Of a DNA stretch of 64,000 nt, positions 46,474-57,107 are shown piece after piece. The notes beneath the pieces were generated by a model. It saw nothing but the letters and a program-made list of their open reading frames with translations. It had not been told where the DNA came from and did no database searches. The translations under genes were made by a program, and so were the position numbers. How positions within the stretch are numbered: position 1 is the first letter of the stretch; each line of letters starts with the position of its first letter. Origin of the DNA: Staphylococcus americanisciuri (GTDB lineage Bacteria > Bacillota > Bacilli > Staphylococcales > Staphylococcaceae); the NCBI RefSeq assembly GCF_024814435.1, contig NZ_JANUXY010000006.1:1-64000 (forward strand), given 5' to 3'.

Positions 46474-47076
46474 ATGAAAAATATTAGCAAGCCGCTACTA
46501 TGGTTTATTTCAAGTTTCATTATATTTCACATAATTTTGATGTTGATGTGGGGTAAGCATAATGTTTACTGGCAATTATATACAGGCATTATGCTTATTG
46601 CGGCTATTAGTTATGTCTTTTATCAACGAGACATTGCATCCAAACGATTACTTACATCGATTGGGATTGGAATGATAGCAGGTATTGTACTTGTGCTGGT
46701 TCAAACGATTTTCTCATTGATGACAAAAGATTTAACGTACTTATCACTAATCAAACAATTGTCACGAACAGGTGTTTACTTCAAATGGCAAATGTTGATT
46801 ACACTGTTATTTGTGATGCCATGTCATGAGTTGTATTTACGTGCAATTCTGCATAAAGAATTAGATGTAAGATTGAAGCATACATGGCAAAGTATAGTTA
46901 TCTGTGCAATTGTATCAAGTACGTTCTTCATCTACTTAGATCGTTGGTGGATTGTTGCATTTATATTTGTATGTCAATTGGTTTTAGGCGTGAGCTATGC
47001 TTATACACGACGTATTGCGACGACAACAGTTGCTCAAATTGTAGCGGTCGTTATTTTATTAATATTTAATGGATAG
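46474..47076 (+). CDS. Membrane protein, degenerate CPBP protease-like
   Basis: 200 residues with about six membrane helices. The segment PCHELYLRAILHKEL resembles motif 1 of CPBP (Abi) intramembrane proteases, EExxxR, but the first glutamate is a histidine. The later F-x3-H and H-x3-N/D motifs are not seen (FFIYLD stands where F-x3-H is expected). It may therefore be a non-catalytic relative. No SD stronger than AAGG. Function unknown. Confidence 0.6.
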   Translation: MKNISKPLLWFISSFIIFHIILMLMWGKHNVYWQLYTGIMLIAAISYVFYQRDIASKRLLTSIGIGMIAGIVLVLVQTIFSLMTKDLTYLSLIKQLSRTGVYFKWQMLITLLFVMPCHELYLRAILHKELDVRLKHTWQSIVICAIVSSTFFIYLDRWWIVAFIFVCQLVLGVSYAYTRRIATTTVAQIVAVVILLIFNG

Positions 47077-47566
47077 TTTGGGTAATGTGAGGCTCACTAA
47101 CTATTAAGAAGGTATGGTTGTAAAGAGAATAGGCACACAGTTTATCAGTGATTGGCACCGAATCATAACTTTATCTGACTTTTAAAGCGTATAAATGCTT
47201 GATGTATGTTGACGTTCAAGTATTTATACGCTTTCGTTGTTTGAGGAATTGATTACGCAAAGTATAGAGAGCGATAGGACAACTTCATATGTTCGTTGTT
47301 GAAGCATTTGATGTTGTATATCAATACTTAAGATATAACTATTTACAGACTACATTATATCCTCATACTAATAATGAAATGTGGGAGGTTCATTTTTGAT
47401 AATCGACCTTGAGTTAGTAATGAATAGGTCATCTTACACTTTTCATTTGTAATCACTTTATAGGTGTTTCGGAACGTACGTTCTGTAATGCGTATGAGGT
47501 TGCTTTCTAAAAATAAAAATATGGGCTACAATATAGATAAATTGTAATAAGGAGGAGTAGTTAATA
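47077..47566. other. Intergenic region with a long hairpin
   Basis: No gene. A 19-bp stem (47184-47202 with 47216-47234, AAAGCGTATAAAT/ATTTATACGCTTT, one mismatch) is probably the terminator of the preceding gene. GGAGGAG for the next gene lies at 47551-47557. Confidence 0.6.
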
Positions 47567-48133
47567 GTGATTAGGCAAGCAGAAGAACAAGATGTGCAAG
47601 CGATAGCGGCATTGACGTACATGATTTGGCAAGATATGGAATTGGAAATTGTAACACGCTATCCGAAAGCACAAGTAATTGCAGCGATTGAACAGAGTAC
47701 GACAGCAGTACATTATCGCAATCATTTAAGTCACGTGCATGTTTATGAGATAGATGGCGAAGTGGCAGGGATGATTGTTGCATATCCGGGCGCTCAAGAA
47801 CAATTATATGAGTCAGCATGGTCATCGTTACCTATGGCAGAAGTGCTACCAATCACGACTGATACGCCATTACCAGTGATGGAATCGGATGTATCTGATA
47901 CTTATATTGAGTCAGTTGCGACGTTTCCAGAATATAGAGGAAGAGGTGTAGCGAGCCAACTACTTCAATATTTGATTTTGAATTATTCTGAGACGACTTT
48001 GAGTTTGAATTGTGATTTTGAAAATGAAGGAGCTTTATATTTATATCGAAAATTAGGATTTGAAGTAAAAAAAGAGAAAAAGTTGTATAACCATGATTAT
48101 TATTATATGACGCATACGGGTGTGACGAATTAA
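47567..48133 (+). CDS. GNAT family N-acetyltransferase
   Basis: 188 residues, GTG start after GGAGGAG. Acetyl-CoA binding motif A is VATFPEYRGRGVASQLLQYL; LNCDFENEGALYLYRKLGFE is the typical end of the fold. Substrate unknown. Its stop codon directly abuts the ATG of the ABC ATPase gene, so it is in the fetAB-like operon. Confidence 0.88.
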   Translation: MIRQAEEQDVQAIAALTYMIWQDMELEIVTRYPKAQVIAAIEQSTTAVHYRNHLSHVHVYEIDGEVAGMIVAYPGAQEQLYESAWSSLPMAEVLPITTDTPLPVMESDVSDTYIESVATFPEYRGRGVASQLLQYLILNYSETTLSLNCDFENEGALYLYRKLGFEVKKEKKLYNHDYYYMTHTGVTN

Positions 48134-48784
48134 ATGTTAGAACTTAAAAATGTAGGTTATTGTATCGATGATAAACGGGTTATCGATGCTATTTCTTTAT
48201 CAGTGGCACGTGGAGAAGCGATTGCAGTTACAGGCCCGTCCGGCAGTGGGAAAAGCACTTTGTTACGTATGATTGGAGATTTGATTAGCCCGACAGAGGG
48301 AGAGATTTATTTTAAAGGCAAACGTTACGATGCTTATAAGCCAGAAGCACTTCGCTTACAAGTCAGTTATTTATCACAAAGCATAGAGCTTTTTGGTGAA
48401 ACAATTGCTGATAATCTTGCTTTTCCATCGATTGTGAGAAAAGATACTTTTAATCAAGAACAGGCAAAGACGCTCATGGCGAAAGTTGGTTTGCATCAAT
48501 ATCATTTATCAGATTCTATACATCGAATGTCTGGAGGAGAGAAACAACGCGTGACAATTGCGAGACAGTTGATGTATCGTCCAGACGTTCTATTGTTAGA
48601 TGAGGCGACAAGTGCTTTAGATGATGAGAATAGTGTACGTATTGAAAAGATTATTTTTGATATTGTGAAAAAAGGGACTGCAGTTTTATGGATTACGCAT
48701 AATGATGCACAGAGTCATCGCTATTTTGATCGTCGTATTGTTATAAAAAATGGCAGACTCGTCGAGGAGTGTGACAAGTCATGA
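48134..48784 (+). CDS. fetA: ABC transporter ATPase, FetA-like
   Basis: 216 residues. Walker A GPSGSGKST, Q-loop YLSQS, signature MSGGEKQRV, Walker B VLLLDEATSALD and the H-loop histidine in WITHND. With the next gene it forms a two-component exporter of the FetAB/YbbLM type, associated with iron export and oxidative stress resistance in E. coli. Substrate in staphylococci not established. Confidence 0.85.
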   Translation: MLELKNVGYCIDDKRVIDAISLSVARGEAIAVTGPSGSGKSTLLRMIGDLISPTEGEIYFKGKRYDAYKPEALRLQVSYLSQSIELFGETIADNLAFPSIVRKDTFNQEQAKTLMAKVGLHQYHLSDSIHRMSGGEKQRVTIARQLMYRPDVLLLDEATSALDDENSVRIEKIIFDIVKKGTAVLWITHNDAQSHRYFDRRIVIKNGRLVEECDKS

Positions 48785-49539
48785 TGAGTACGACGTCGTT
48801 ATTATTAACTGCATTGCTATTGTTGGTTCCTATGCTCATTTCATACAAAGAGCGTTTATTTATTGCGAAAGATTTGTTTGTTGCTGCGATACGAGCAGTC
48901 ATTCAACTGATTATTATTGGTTATTTATTGGAGTTTGTTTTTCAGCTTGAGACAACATGGATTGTGCTGACATTAATTGTCATTATTATGATGAATGCAG
49001 CAGCAAATACACGCAAACGGGCATCATCTATTATGAGACATGTATTCTGGATATCTTTCGCTGCTACTATGTCAGGGGCAGTTATATCATTAGGTGGTGT
49101 GTTACTCACGGGTGCAATCAGTATGAAACCCAACGAGTTGATTCCAATTGCTGGAATGGTCGGGAGCAATGGCATGATTGCAATTAATCTAAGTTATCAA
49201 AACTTGGATCGTATTTTTACGAAAGAGATATCTTCTATTGAAGCGAAGTTGTCACTAGGTGCAGCACCATCTCTCGCTGCTAAAGACGCTATTCGAGAAA
49301 GTATTAAAGTAGCCATTGTGCCAACGATTGATTCTGTTAAAACTTATGGCCTCGTCTCTATACCAGGTATGATGACGGGCTTAATTATTGCAGGTGTTCC
49401 ACCATTAGAAGCGATTAAGTTTCAATTGATGGTTGTTTTTATCCATACAACAGCCACTATTATTTGTGCTTTTGTCAGTACATATCTTAGTTACCGTCAA
49501 TTTTTCAATTATCGCCATCAATTAATTCGACTTAAATAA
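48781..49539 (+). CDS. fetB: ABC transporter permease, FetB-like (UPF0014)
   Basis: 252 residues with about seven membrane helices; family segments MVGSNGMIAINLS and KLSLGAAPSLAAKDAIRESIKVAIVPTIDS are present, followed by GLVSIPGMMTGLIIAGVPPLEAI. It overlaps fetA by 4 bases (ATGA). Confidence 0.88.
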   Translation: MMSTTSLLLTALLLLVPMLISYKERLFIAKDLFVAAIRAVIQLIIIGYLLEFVFQLETTWIVLTLIVIIMMNAAANTRKRASSIMRHVFWISFAATMSGAVISLGGVLLTGAISMKPNELIPIAGMVGSNGMIAINLSYQNLDRIFTKEISSIEAKLSLGAAPSLAAKDAIRESIKVAIVPTIDSVKTYGLVSIPGMMTGLIIAGVPPLEAIKFQLMVVFIHTTATIICAFVSTYLSYRQFFNYRHQLIRLK

Positions 49540-49548
49540 GGATAATAA

Positions 49549-49587
49549 AGAAAGCTAGCACCCATCAACGTAGGTACTAGCTTTTTA
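49549..49587. terminator. Bidirectional terminator between fetB and menA
   Basis: Stem AAAGCTAG.ACC/GGT.CTAGCTTT with T/A runs on both sides. Confidence 0.8.
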
Positions 49588-49593
49588 TTGTTA

Positions 49594-50532
49594 TTAAATG
49601 CCACCGAGCAGGGCACTGATATAAATACCTAGTGCATACAATAAACCGAACATTGTATTAGTCTTGCCGGCCGCTACCATTGCTGGCATCATTGTTTGTG
49701 GCGTATCATTCTTCTTGAATCGTCTATACACTTTTACTGGCATTGGAAAGCTCAATAAGACAAGTAAATAAAAAATTGAGCCGCCATCTTTGAAAAAGAC
49801 TGTAAAAATGACAAATACATAAGCGATGATATAAAGTGCTGCTAAAAAGTACAATGAGCCTTGTTTGCCTAATAAGATAGGCAATGTACGTCTTCCGTTT
49901 TGTTGATCTTTAATACGGTCGCGGATATTATTTGCCATATTGATTAATCCAATCGTAATGACAATCGGAATGCTAAGCCAAATCGTATAACCTTGAACAT
50001 TGCCAGTTTGGATAAAAAATGCAATAACGATAATAAACGTCCCCATAAATAATCCTGAAAATAGCTCGCCTAATGGTGTCCATGAAATCGGGAAAGGTCC
50101 GCCAGTATAAAGGTAACCTATTGCCATACATAAGACACCAACCGGAATGAGCCAAAAGGATGTTTGTGCAGCAAGAAAAAGTCCTAATAGTGCTGCAATA
50201 ACATAGAAAGCAATGGCTAAGTTGAATACAGATTGTGGTGTCATACCGTATCGAACAATAGCACCACCGATTCCCACAGATTCATGGTCATCTAAGCCTT
50301 TTTTATAATCATAATATTCATTGAACATATTTGTTGCTGCTTGGATAAGTAAACAAGCTAGTAACATAGCGATGAAACGCCCGAGAGATAGATGATCTTC
50401 ACTGCCTAACATGAAAAGCTTAGCCGTTGCTGTTCCGACTAAAACAGGGACAACGGAAGCGGTTAGTGTATGTGGACGCATCAATAACCAATATTTACGT
50501 AATGATGAATGTTGTTGAAATTGGGTTTCCAT
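49594..50532 (-). CDS. menA: 1,4-dihydroxy-2-naphthoate polyprenyltransferase
   Basis: 312 residues, UbiA-family integral membrane enzyme with about nine helices. The two Asp-rich motifs for Mg-prenyl diphosphate are NEYYDYKKGLDDHE (near 70) and NNIRDRIKDQQNGRRT (near 200). It attaches the isoprenoid tail, giving demethylmenaquinone. It is divergent from menF, with 176 bases between them for both promoters. Confidence 0.94.
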   Translation of the reverse strand: METQFQQHSSLRKYWLLMRPHTLTASVVPVLVGTATAKLFMLGSEDHLSLGRFIAMLLACLLIQAATNMFNEYYDYKKGLDDHESVGIGGAIVRYGMTPQSVFNLAIAFYVIAALLGLFLAAQTSFWLIPVGVLCMAIGYLYTGGPFPISWTPLGELFSGLFMGTFIIVIAFFIQTGNVQGYTIWLSIPIVITIGLINMANNIRDRIKDQQNGRRTLPILLGKQGSLYFLAALYIIAYVFVIFTVFFKDGGSIFYLLVLLSFPMPVKVYRRFKKNDTPQTMMPAMVAAGKTNTMFGLLYALGIYISALLGGI

Positions 50533-50708
50533 AAAGATTAAACCTCGATTGTTAATATTTATAATACAGCATTAGTATAGAAAAGATTACGCTTTAAATC
50601 AATGACAACTTTTGTGATAAGGTTCTTCTCCACACAATCACTCATAAAAGTGTTAAAATAAAATAATGAAAAAAATTAGATGATAACGATGAAAGAAGTG
50701 AGAAAAAG

Positions 50709-52064
50709 ATGACTGTTGACGTACGTGAACAGGCAATCAACGAAGCATTAAGACAAGCGGATCAACAATGGGTATCTGTAGAGGTTAAGTTATCGCATAC
50801 TATTGATCCAGTTACTTTGTTTGATGCAACGAAAGAAGCGGCAGGTAATCGATTTTATTTCCGCTCTAATGATAATAGAAGATCATATTTCGGATGTGGC
50901 GTAGCGATACAGATTAAAAACAATCATCCGAATAAACGTGTGCTATTTGAAAAGTGGCAAACTTTGAAACAATCCATTTTATGTGTGCATCCAGATTGTG
51001 AGCGACATCATTTGCGATTGTGTGGTGGTTTCCAATTTTCAACGCAGCGAACGGACGAACAATGGCAGTCATTTGGACGCAACCATTTTATTATTCCTGA
51101 AATGCTCATTACACAAATCGATGATGAGGTATTCTTGACTTATACGGTTGCGCGCTCTAAGTTTTCAACGGACGTGTTACAAAAATGGGTGACTTATTTT
51201 GAGACGATGCCTCATATTACTCAGACAATTGAAATGCCAGGGGTTGTACATATCGAAAACATTCAGCAACAGGCATGGCAGACATTAGTTGAGCGGACGG
51301 TAGCACATTTAGCGCATGATGAAAAAATTGTGTTAGCACGCCAACGAAAAATTGAATTCGAGTCGGATATACCAATCGGTGCGGTTTTACAAAATGCTTT
51401 ACATAATGAGAAAAATAGTTATTTATTTGTGTTAGAGTCTGATACGCATACTTTTATATCACAAACGCCTGAACAGTTGTTTCATGTGACTGATGGCAAG
51501 CTGTATACGAAAGCAGTTGCAGGAACAATTCCTCGAGCGAAAGATGAGATACAGGACGCAGAACATCTCACGGCATTTTTACATGATGAGAAAAACTTAG
51601 TTGAACATCAGATTGTGGTTAACAGTATTCTTGAAGATGTTAAACCATTTGTACACAATGTAACGTACGATGAAAAGCCTAAAATATTAAAAAATGATCA
51701 CCTTTATCATCTTTATACTGAAATAAGTGGTGTGCTTGATGGCGAATCTCATCTCGCAATGATTGAGGTGTTTCACCCAACGCCTGCGCTAGGTGGTTAT
51801 CCTAAAGACATGGCGACGACATATATTGATACACATGAATTTGCAGCACGCGGACTGTATGGTGCACCAGTAGGTATGATTGACATTTATGATGATTGTG
51901 AATTCATCGTTGCGATTCGCTCAATGCTTATGAATGCGAATGAAGCGTTATTATATGCGGGTGCAGGTATTGTAAAAGATTCAGACCCAGCATCAGAGGT
52001 TGCGGAAACAGCCTTGAAATTCAGTCCGATGATGGACGCATTAGGAGTGACAGAATGTGACTAA
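50709..52064 (+). CDS. menF: Isochorismate synthase MenF
   Basis: 451 residues, chorismate-binding enzyme fold. The C-terminal half carries family motifs: [10 protein letters not shown], the [11 protein letters not shown] segment, and [12 protein letters not shown]. First step of menaquinone synthesis, chorismate to isochorismate. First gene of menF-menD-menH-menB, with menD overlapping by 8 bases. Confidence 0.95.
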   Translation: MTVDVREQAINEALRQADQQWVSVEVKLSHTIDPVTLFDATKEAAGNRFYFRSNDNRRSYFGCGVAIQIKNNHPNKRVLFEKWQTLKQSILCVHPDCERHHLRLCGGFQFSTQRTDEQWQSFGRNHFIIPEMLITQIDDEVFLTYTVARSKFSTDVLQKWVTYFETMPHITQTIEMPGVVHIENIQQQAWQTLVERTVAHLAHDEKIVLARQRKIEFESDIPIGAVLQNALHNEKNSYLFVLESDTHTFISQTPEQLFHVTDGKLYTKAVAGTIPRAKDEIQDAEHLTAFLHDEKNLVEHQIVVNSILEDVKPFVHNVTYDEKPKILKNDHLYHLYTEISGVLDGESHLAMIEVFHPTPALGGYPKDMATTYIDTHEFAARGLYGAPVGMIDIYDDCEFIVAIRSMLMNANEALLYAGAGIVKDSDPASEVAETALKFSPMMDALGVTECD

Positions 52065-53730
52065 GCATCAACAAAATCTCACGGAACAGGTCTTTCACTT
52101 TGCTTCTGAATTATATGCACATGGTGTTCGAGAAGTTGTTATTAGTCCTGGTTCTCGTTCTACACCGCTTGCACTCGCTTTTGAAAGCCATCCGCACATT
52201 AAAACATGGGTGCATTTAGATGAGCGCAGTGCAGCCTTTTTTGCGCTCGGATTGATTAAAGGTAGCGAACGACCTGTTGCAGTGCTTTGTACGTCTGGAA
52301 CGGCCAGTGCAAACTATGTACCAGCTGTTGCAGAATGTGATATAAGTCGCCTCCCCCTTGTAGTATTGACGAGTGATCGACCACATACGTTGCGTGGTAT
52401 TGGTGCGCCTCAAGCGATTAACCAGGTTAACATGTTTCAAAACTTTGTGCGCTATCAGTTTGATTTACCACTTGCAGATGGTACGATGCAGTGTCTTGAA
52501 ACGAATCATTATCAATTAGAGCGTGCGAGTCAATATTTTTATGGTCCACAGCAAGGGCCTGTACATTTTAACTTGCCTTTTGATGAGCCATTGACGCCTG
52601 ACTTGTCACGTGAAGATTTGTTAACTTCACATACATATACACAGACGCAGTATCAAAAGACGATGAATCCAGCAGTTATGGAAAAGGTACTTAGACAATC
52701 TAAAGGACTTATTATTGTGGGAGATATGCAACATCAAGATATCTCACAAATTTTAACGTTTTCGACGGTGTATGATTTGCCTATATTTGCGGATCCATTG
52801 AATGGTATTCGTAGTACGCAACATCCTAATGTGATTGCGACATATGATTTGTTGTTACGGTCAGGTCTAGAGATAGAAGCGGATTTTGTGATTCGTGTTG
52901 GTAAACCGGTGATATCCAAAAAACTAAATCAATGGTTAAAGCAAACATCAGCTGAACAAATCCTTGTTCAAAACAGCGCAGATCGTGATGCGTTTCCGAA
53001 AAAACCGGATTATTTCTTTGAGATGTCAGCCAATGATTTTTTCAGGTCTTTGGAGTCAGCACCGACAGTTTATCGTAAAAAATGGTTAAAGGATTGGCAA
53101 CAATTGGAGTCCAAAGCACGTAGAGAAGTGTCATCTTATCAAAAAGCAGCAACGGGTGAAGCAGCATATGTCAGTCGTTTATTGGAAAAGCTTGGGCAAG
53201 GTGATTGTTTGTTTGTCAGCAACAGTATGCCAATTCGAGATATTGATAATTTGTACTTTGATAATGAAGCACGAATTTATGCAAATCGGGGAGCGAACGG
53301 TATAGATGGCGTTGTGTCAACTGCATTAGGTATGGCAGTACATCGTTCCGTTACTTTGTTGATTGGTGATTTGGCATTTTATCATGATATGAATGGCTTA
53401 TTAATGTCAAAACTTAATGACATTCATATGAATATTGTGCTGTTGAATAATGATGGTGGGGGTATTTTTTCATACTTACCACAAAAACAACAGGCGCCCC
53501 AACATTTTGAACGCTTATTTGGTACACCGACAGGCTTAGACTTTGAACAAGTTGCAATGCTTTATGATTTAGGTTATCAGCAAATAACTGACTTAGAAAC
53601 GTTCTCATATACAGATTTACCGACGATGTCATCACATCTAATTGAAATTATGACTGATAGGGTGTCGAATTATGATGCGCACCAATTGCTATATCATCGC
53701 TTGCGTGAGGTGACCAATGTTACATCATAA
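52057..53730 (+). CDS. menD: SEPHCHC synthase MenD
   Basis: 557 residues, GTG start with AGGAG upstream within menF. Thiamine diphosphate enzyme: [19 protein letters not shown] near the start, with the ThDP/Mg site around [15 protein letters not shown] and [13 protein letters not shown]. It joins 2-oxoglutarate to isochorismate. Overlaps menH by 14 bases. Confidence 0.96.
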   Translation: MTKHQQNLTEQVFHFASELYAHGVREVVISPGSRSTPLALAFESHPHIKTWVHLDERSAAFFALGLIKGSERPVAVLCTSGTASANYVPAVAECDISRLPLVVLTSDRPHTLRGIGAPQAINQVNMFQNFVRYQFDLPLADGTMQCLETNHYQLERASQYFYGPQQGPVHFNLPFDEPLTPDLSREDLLTSHTYTQTQYQKTMNPAVMEKVLRQSKGLIIVGDMQHQDISQILTFSTVYDLPIFADPLNGIRSTQHPNVIATYDLLLRSGLEIEADFVIRVGKPVISKKLNQWLKQTSAEQILVQNSADRDAFPKKPDYFFEMSANDFFRSLESAPTVYRKKWLKDWQQLESKARREVSSYQKAATGEAAYVSRLLEKLGQGDCLFVSNSMPIRDIDNLYFDNEARIYANRGANGIDGVVSTALGMAVHRSVTLLIGDLAFYHDMNGLLMSKLNDIHMNIVLLNNDGGGIFSYLPQKQQAPQHFERLFGTPTGLDFEQVAMLYDLGYQQITDLETFSYTDLPTMSSHLIEIMTDRVSNYDAHQLLYHRLREVTNVTS

Positions 53731-54508
53731 TTGGTATCCATCACAACATAAAACACAGCGCACATTGGTCATGTTACATGGTTTTATTAGTGATCAAACG
53801 ACATTTCATGCACATATTGAACCGTTGACTAAGGAAGTGAACTTGTTGCTAATAGATTTGCCCGGTCATGGAAAAGATACATCGCCCATGACGATACAAT
53901 GGGATTTCGATTGGATTGTGACACAATTACATGCATTGTTGTTGCACTTTAAAGCACACGAATTATATTTGCATGGTTATTCTATGGGAGCAAGAGTCGC
54001 ACTTGCATATGCTATCGCACACAGTGATATGCTATCAGGTTTGATTTTAGAAAGTGGCACGGCAGGTATTCAAGATGATGTGTCAAGGCTTGAGCGTCAA
54101 CAAGTAGATCAGGCACGTGCGCACGTGTTACAACTTGCGGATATTGAGGTGTTCGTCAATGATTGGGAGCAGTTGCCATTGTTCCAATCACAGCGCTTTT
54201 TATCTTCAAGCGAACAACAACGTATTCGACAGATGCGGTTATCACAACAGTCCGAACGTCTGGCGAAAGCGTTGATAGACTATGGAACAGGTCATATGCC
54301 TAACCTGTGGCAAAAACTTACACATGTAACGTGTCCTGTCAGGTTGATTGTTGGAGAATGGGATGAAAAGTTTGTGCGCATTGCGTATAAGATGGCGCCA
54401 CAGTTCGCACAAGTGGAAGTACATGTTGTTACTGAAGTGGGACATACGGTTCATGTGGAAGAATGTGCTAAATTTGATACAATATTATTAGCTTTTATTT
54501 TAGCTTAA
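53717..54508 (+). CDS. menH: SHCHC synthase MenH
   Basis: 263 residues, alpha/beta hydrolase. The nucleophile Ser lies in [11 protein letters not shown], the oxyanion region is MLHGFISD, and the catalytic His is in [10 protein letters not shown] near the end. It removes pyruvate from SEPHCHC. Located between menD and menB as in other Gram-positives. Confidence 0.92.
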   Translation: MLHHNWYPSQHKTQRTLVMLHGFISDQTTFHAHIEPLTKEVNLLLIDLPGHGKDTSPMTIQWDFDWIVTQLHALLLHFKAHELYLHGYSMGARVALAYAIAHSDMLSGLILESGTAGIQDDVSRLERQQVDQARAHVLQLADIEVFVNDWEQLPLFQSQRFLSSSEQQRIRQMRLSQQSERLAKALIDYGTGHMPNLWQKLTHVTCPVRLIVGEWDEKFVRIAYKMAPQFAQVEVHVVTEVGHTVHVEECAKFDTILLAFILA

Positions 54509-54527
54509 CTAGAGGAGGTTGACCCAG

Positions 54528-55343
54528 TTGAGACAATGGGAAACACTAAAGGAATATAAAGAGATTAAATATGAATTTTTTGAAGGTATTGCGAAGGTAA
54601 CGATTAACCGTCCGCATGTTCATAATGCGTTTACACCTAATACAGTTCAAGAGATGATCGATGCATTTACACGCGCAAGAGACGATGAGCGTATCGGTGT
54701 TATCATCTTAACAGGTGAAGGAGACCAAGCGTTCTGTTCAGGCGGTGACCAAAAAGTACGTGGTCACGGTGGTTACGTTGGAGATGACCAAATTCCACGC
54801 TTGAACGTATTAGACTTACAACGTTTAATTCGTGTAATTCCAAAACCAGTTGTTGCGATGGTTAAAGGTTATGCAATCGGTGGCGGTAATGTCTTACAAG
54901 TTGTATGTGACTTAACAATTGCGGCAGATAATGCGAAGTTCGGTCAAACAGGACCCAAAGTAGGTTCATTTGATGCAGGATATGGCTCAGGTTATCTCGC
55001 GCGTATCGTCGGACACAAAAAAGCACGTGAAATCTGGTACTTATGTCGTCAATATGATGCACAACAAGCGTTAGAGATGGGCATGGCAAATACGGTTGTA
55101 CCACTCGATAAAGTAGAAGATGAAACAGTCCAATGGTGTAAAGAGATTTTACGCCATTCACCAACAGCATTGCGTTTCTTAAAAGCAGCAATGAACGCAG
55201 ATACAGACGGATTGGCTGGTTTACAACAGTTTGCTGGTGATGCAACATTGCTTTACTATACGACAGATGAAGCGAAAGAAGGCCGCGATGCATTTAAAGA
55301 AAAACGTAATCCAGACTTCGATCAATTCCCTAAATTCCCATAA
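54528..55343 (+). CDS. menB: 1,4-dihydroxy-2-naphthoyl-CoA synthase MenB
   Basis: 271 residues, crotonase fold. The start is TTG 54528, nine bases after GAGGAGG; TTG 54519 directly abuts the SD and is rejected. Family motifs [38 protein letters not shown] and [18 protein letters not shown] are present. It closes the naphthoate ring. A terminator at 55354-55400 ends the operon. menE and menC are not in this window. Confidence 0.96.
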   Translation: MRQWETLKEYKEIKYEFFEGIAKVTINRPHVHNAFTPNTVQEMIDAFTRARDDERIGVIILTGEGDQAFCSGGDQKVRGHGGYVGDDQIPRLNVLDLQRLIRVIPKPVVAMVKGYAIGGGNVLQVVCDLTIAADNAKFGQTGPKVGSFDAGYGSGYLARIVGHKKAREIWYLCRQYDAQQALEMGMANTVVPLDKVEDETVQWCKEILRHSPTALRFLKAAMNADTDGLAGLQQFAGDATLLYYTTDEAKEGRDAFKEKRNPDFDQFPKFP

Positions 55344-55353
55344 GAAGTAATTA

Positions 55354-55400
55354 AAAAGACGATATGCGATGTGAAATGAACACATGGTGTATCGTCTTTT
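55354..55400. terminator. Terminator between menB and the aminotransferase gene
   Basis: Stem AAAAGACGATA/TATCGTCTTTT extended by ATGTG/CACAT, T-runs on both strands; serves both convergent genes. Confidence 0.85.
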
Positions 55401-55408
55401 CGTTATTA

Positions 55409-56575
55409 TCATTTATCTGGATATGTTTCTTTTAAGTATGTACGCAGTCGGCGCATACCTTCTTGGAGCTGTGCCATATCATAGGCATAAGAAATACGAA
55501 TATGACCACGTCCACAATCTGTAAAGGCAGAACCAGGTACCATTGCGACATGTGCTTTTTCTAGAACATCTATACAAAATTGCATATCATCATCCGTGAA
55601 TTTTTGGATATTTGGAAAAATGTAGAATGCGCCTTGTGGTACCGCAGCAAGTGAAAAGCCCATATCAGTCAATTCAGAGACGAGGTAATCACGTCGTTCA
55701 ATATATGCCTGATTCATCGTTTTTGGTGCGTCAATAGCTTGGTCGAGAGCTGCAATCGTTGCCACTTGAGCAGGGACATTTGCACAAATACAGTTGTATG
55801 CATGCATAAATGTTAACTTCTCGATTAAATATTGTGGTCCTGCCAAAAAGCCAATACGAATACCTGTAGCAGAATGTGATTTACTCAAGCCATTAATGAG
55901 CAATAATTGATCGTGAATAGCAGGAAAGCGTGCAAATGATGTATGTGTACCATTGAATGTATTTTCTGCGTAGATTTCATCACTGATTACAAAAATAGGC
56001 AGTGTTTGTAATAAATCAACCAATGCAGTCACTTCAGATTCTGATAATGTCATACCTGTTGGATTCGATGGATAGTTCAAAATAATCGCGCGTGTCCGCT
56101 CTGATAAATGTTGTTGAATTAATTCAGGTGTTATTTTCAAGTCACTGTCACGTGTATCGATAAAAATAGGGACACCACCAAGTGATTGAATAAGTGGAAT
56201 ATAACCTGCATACACAGGACCAGGAAGCAGAATTTCATCACCTGGATTGATAATACAGCGCAAAGATGTGTCTAATGCTTCAGAAGCCCCATTCGTAATG
56301 ATAATGGCTTCAGGGTCATAGCTAACTTTAAAACGTGTCTGATAGTAATCTGAGACAGCTTGCCGAGTCTCTAATAGACCTTTGTTATGCGAATAAGTCG
56401 TTTGGTTATCAGCAATGGCTTGTTGATACGCTGATTTAACGATGGTTGGCATTGGGAAGTCAGGTTGACCAACCGTTAAGTTCACTACATTTGTCATACT
56501 TGCAATCTTGCTTGAGAATTGACGAATACTCGGTGCTTTCAAATATTGGCTAAATGTATTGAGTTCAAGTTTCAT
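55409..56575 (-). CDS. Class I pyridoxal-phosphate aminotransferase
   Basis: 388 residues from ATG 56575 (AGGACGTGAT upstream). Fold type I: TVGQPDFPMP at the substrate gate, ITNGASEALD, NYPSNPTGMTLS, DEIYAE, the PLP lysine in NGLSKSHSATGIRIG and a final RISYAYD arginine. Related to PatA-type aromatic/aspartate aminotransferases, so N-acetyl-LL-diaminopimelate or aspartate are possible substrates. In S. aureus the V8 protease operon lies between menB and this gene; here they are 65 bases apart. Confidence 0.88.
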   Translation of the reverse strand: MKLELNTFSQYLKAPSIRQFSSKIASMTNVVNLTVGQPDFPMPTIVKSAYQQAIADNQTTYSHNKGLLETRQAVSDYYQTRFKVSYDPEAIIITNGASEALDTSLRCIINPGDEILLPGPVYAGYIPLIQSLGGVPIFIDTRDSDLKITPELIQQHLSERTRAIILNYPSNPTGMTLSESEVTALVDLLQTLPIFVISDEIYAENTFNGTHTSFARFPAIHDQLLLINGLSKSHSATGIRIGFLAGPQYLIEKLTFMHAYNCICANVPAQVATIAALDQAIDAPKTMNQAYIERRDYLVSELTDMGFSLAAVPQGAFYIFPNIQKFTDDDMQFCIDVLEKAHVAMVPGSAFTDCGRGHIRISYAYDMAQLQEGMRRLRTYLKETYPDK

Positions 56576-57107
56576 AAATATCACGTCCTGAAAAAAGAAG
56601 TTGTGTTTAATCATACCATATTTACCTTGTATGTACGGTGTATAAATTTAATCAATAACCGACATAACAAATTCTTTTTAGAAAAATGAGATTCTTGTCC
56701 CATTCCCTAAAAAGTATCTCGTTCGTGAATTTTTTGCATATTGTATTTTTTTATATAACAATATTATACATATTGCATTACAAACCAATTAATCAATGCA
56801 ATAAAAAAACGTATATGATATGGTAAAGGAGAATGCAAACACGCTATAAAATTTTGAAGCGTTGAGTGAGGGTGAAATACTAATAGAAAATACGAGGTAA
56901 AGTAAGAGTCTTACCCTATTCTCGAAAAGCATTCTAGCAAGTTAAAGATATATAGATACGCATCATTTTACACATTCAATATATAGAATATGTGCTTCTT
57001 GGAAAAATAGTTTTCATAGATAACGAGATGTGATAAATTGAAGAGCGTATGAATATTTTATACGACAAAAATAAGAACTAAAAAATAAGAGTAGGAGATA
57101 CATCGTT
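56576..57107. other. Intergenic region before the acyltransferase gene
   Basis: About 530 bases with no supported gene. A fragment at about 56669-56706 (TTTTTAGAAAAATGAGATTC then TTGTCCCATTCCCT) resembles the hairpin arm at 23751-23790. AT-rich otherwise. Confidence 0.4.
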
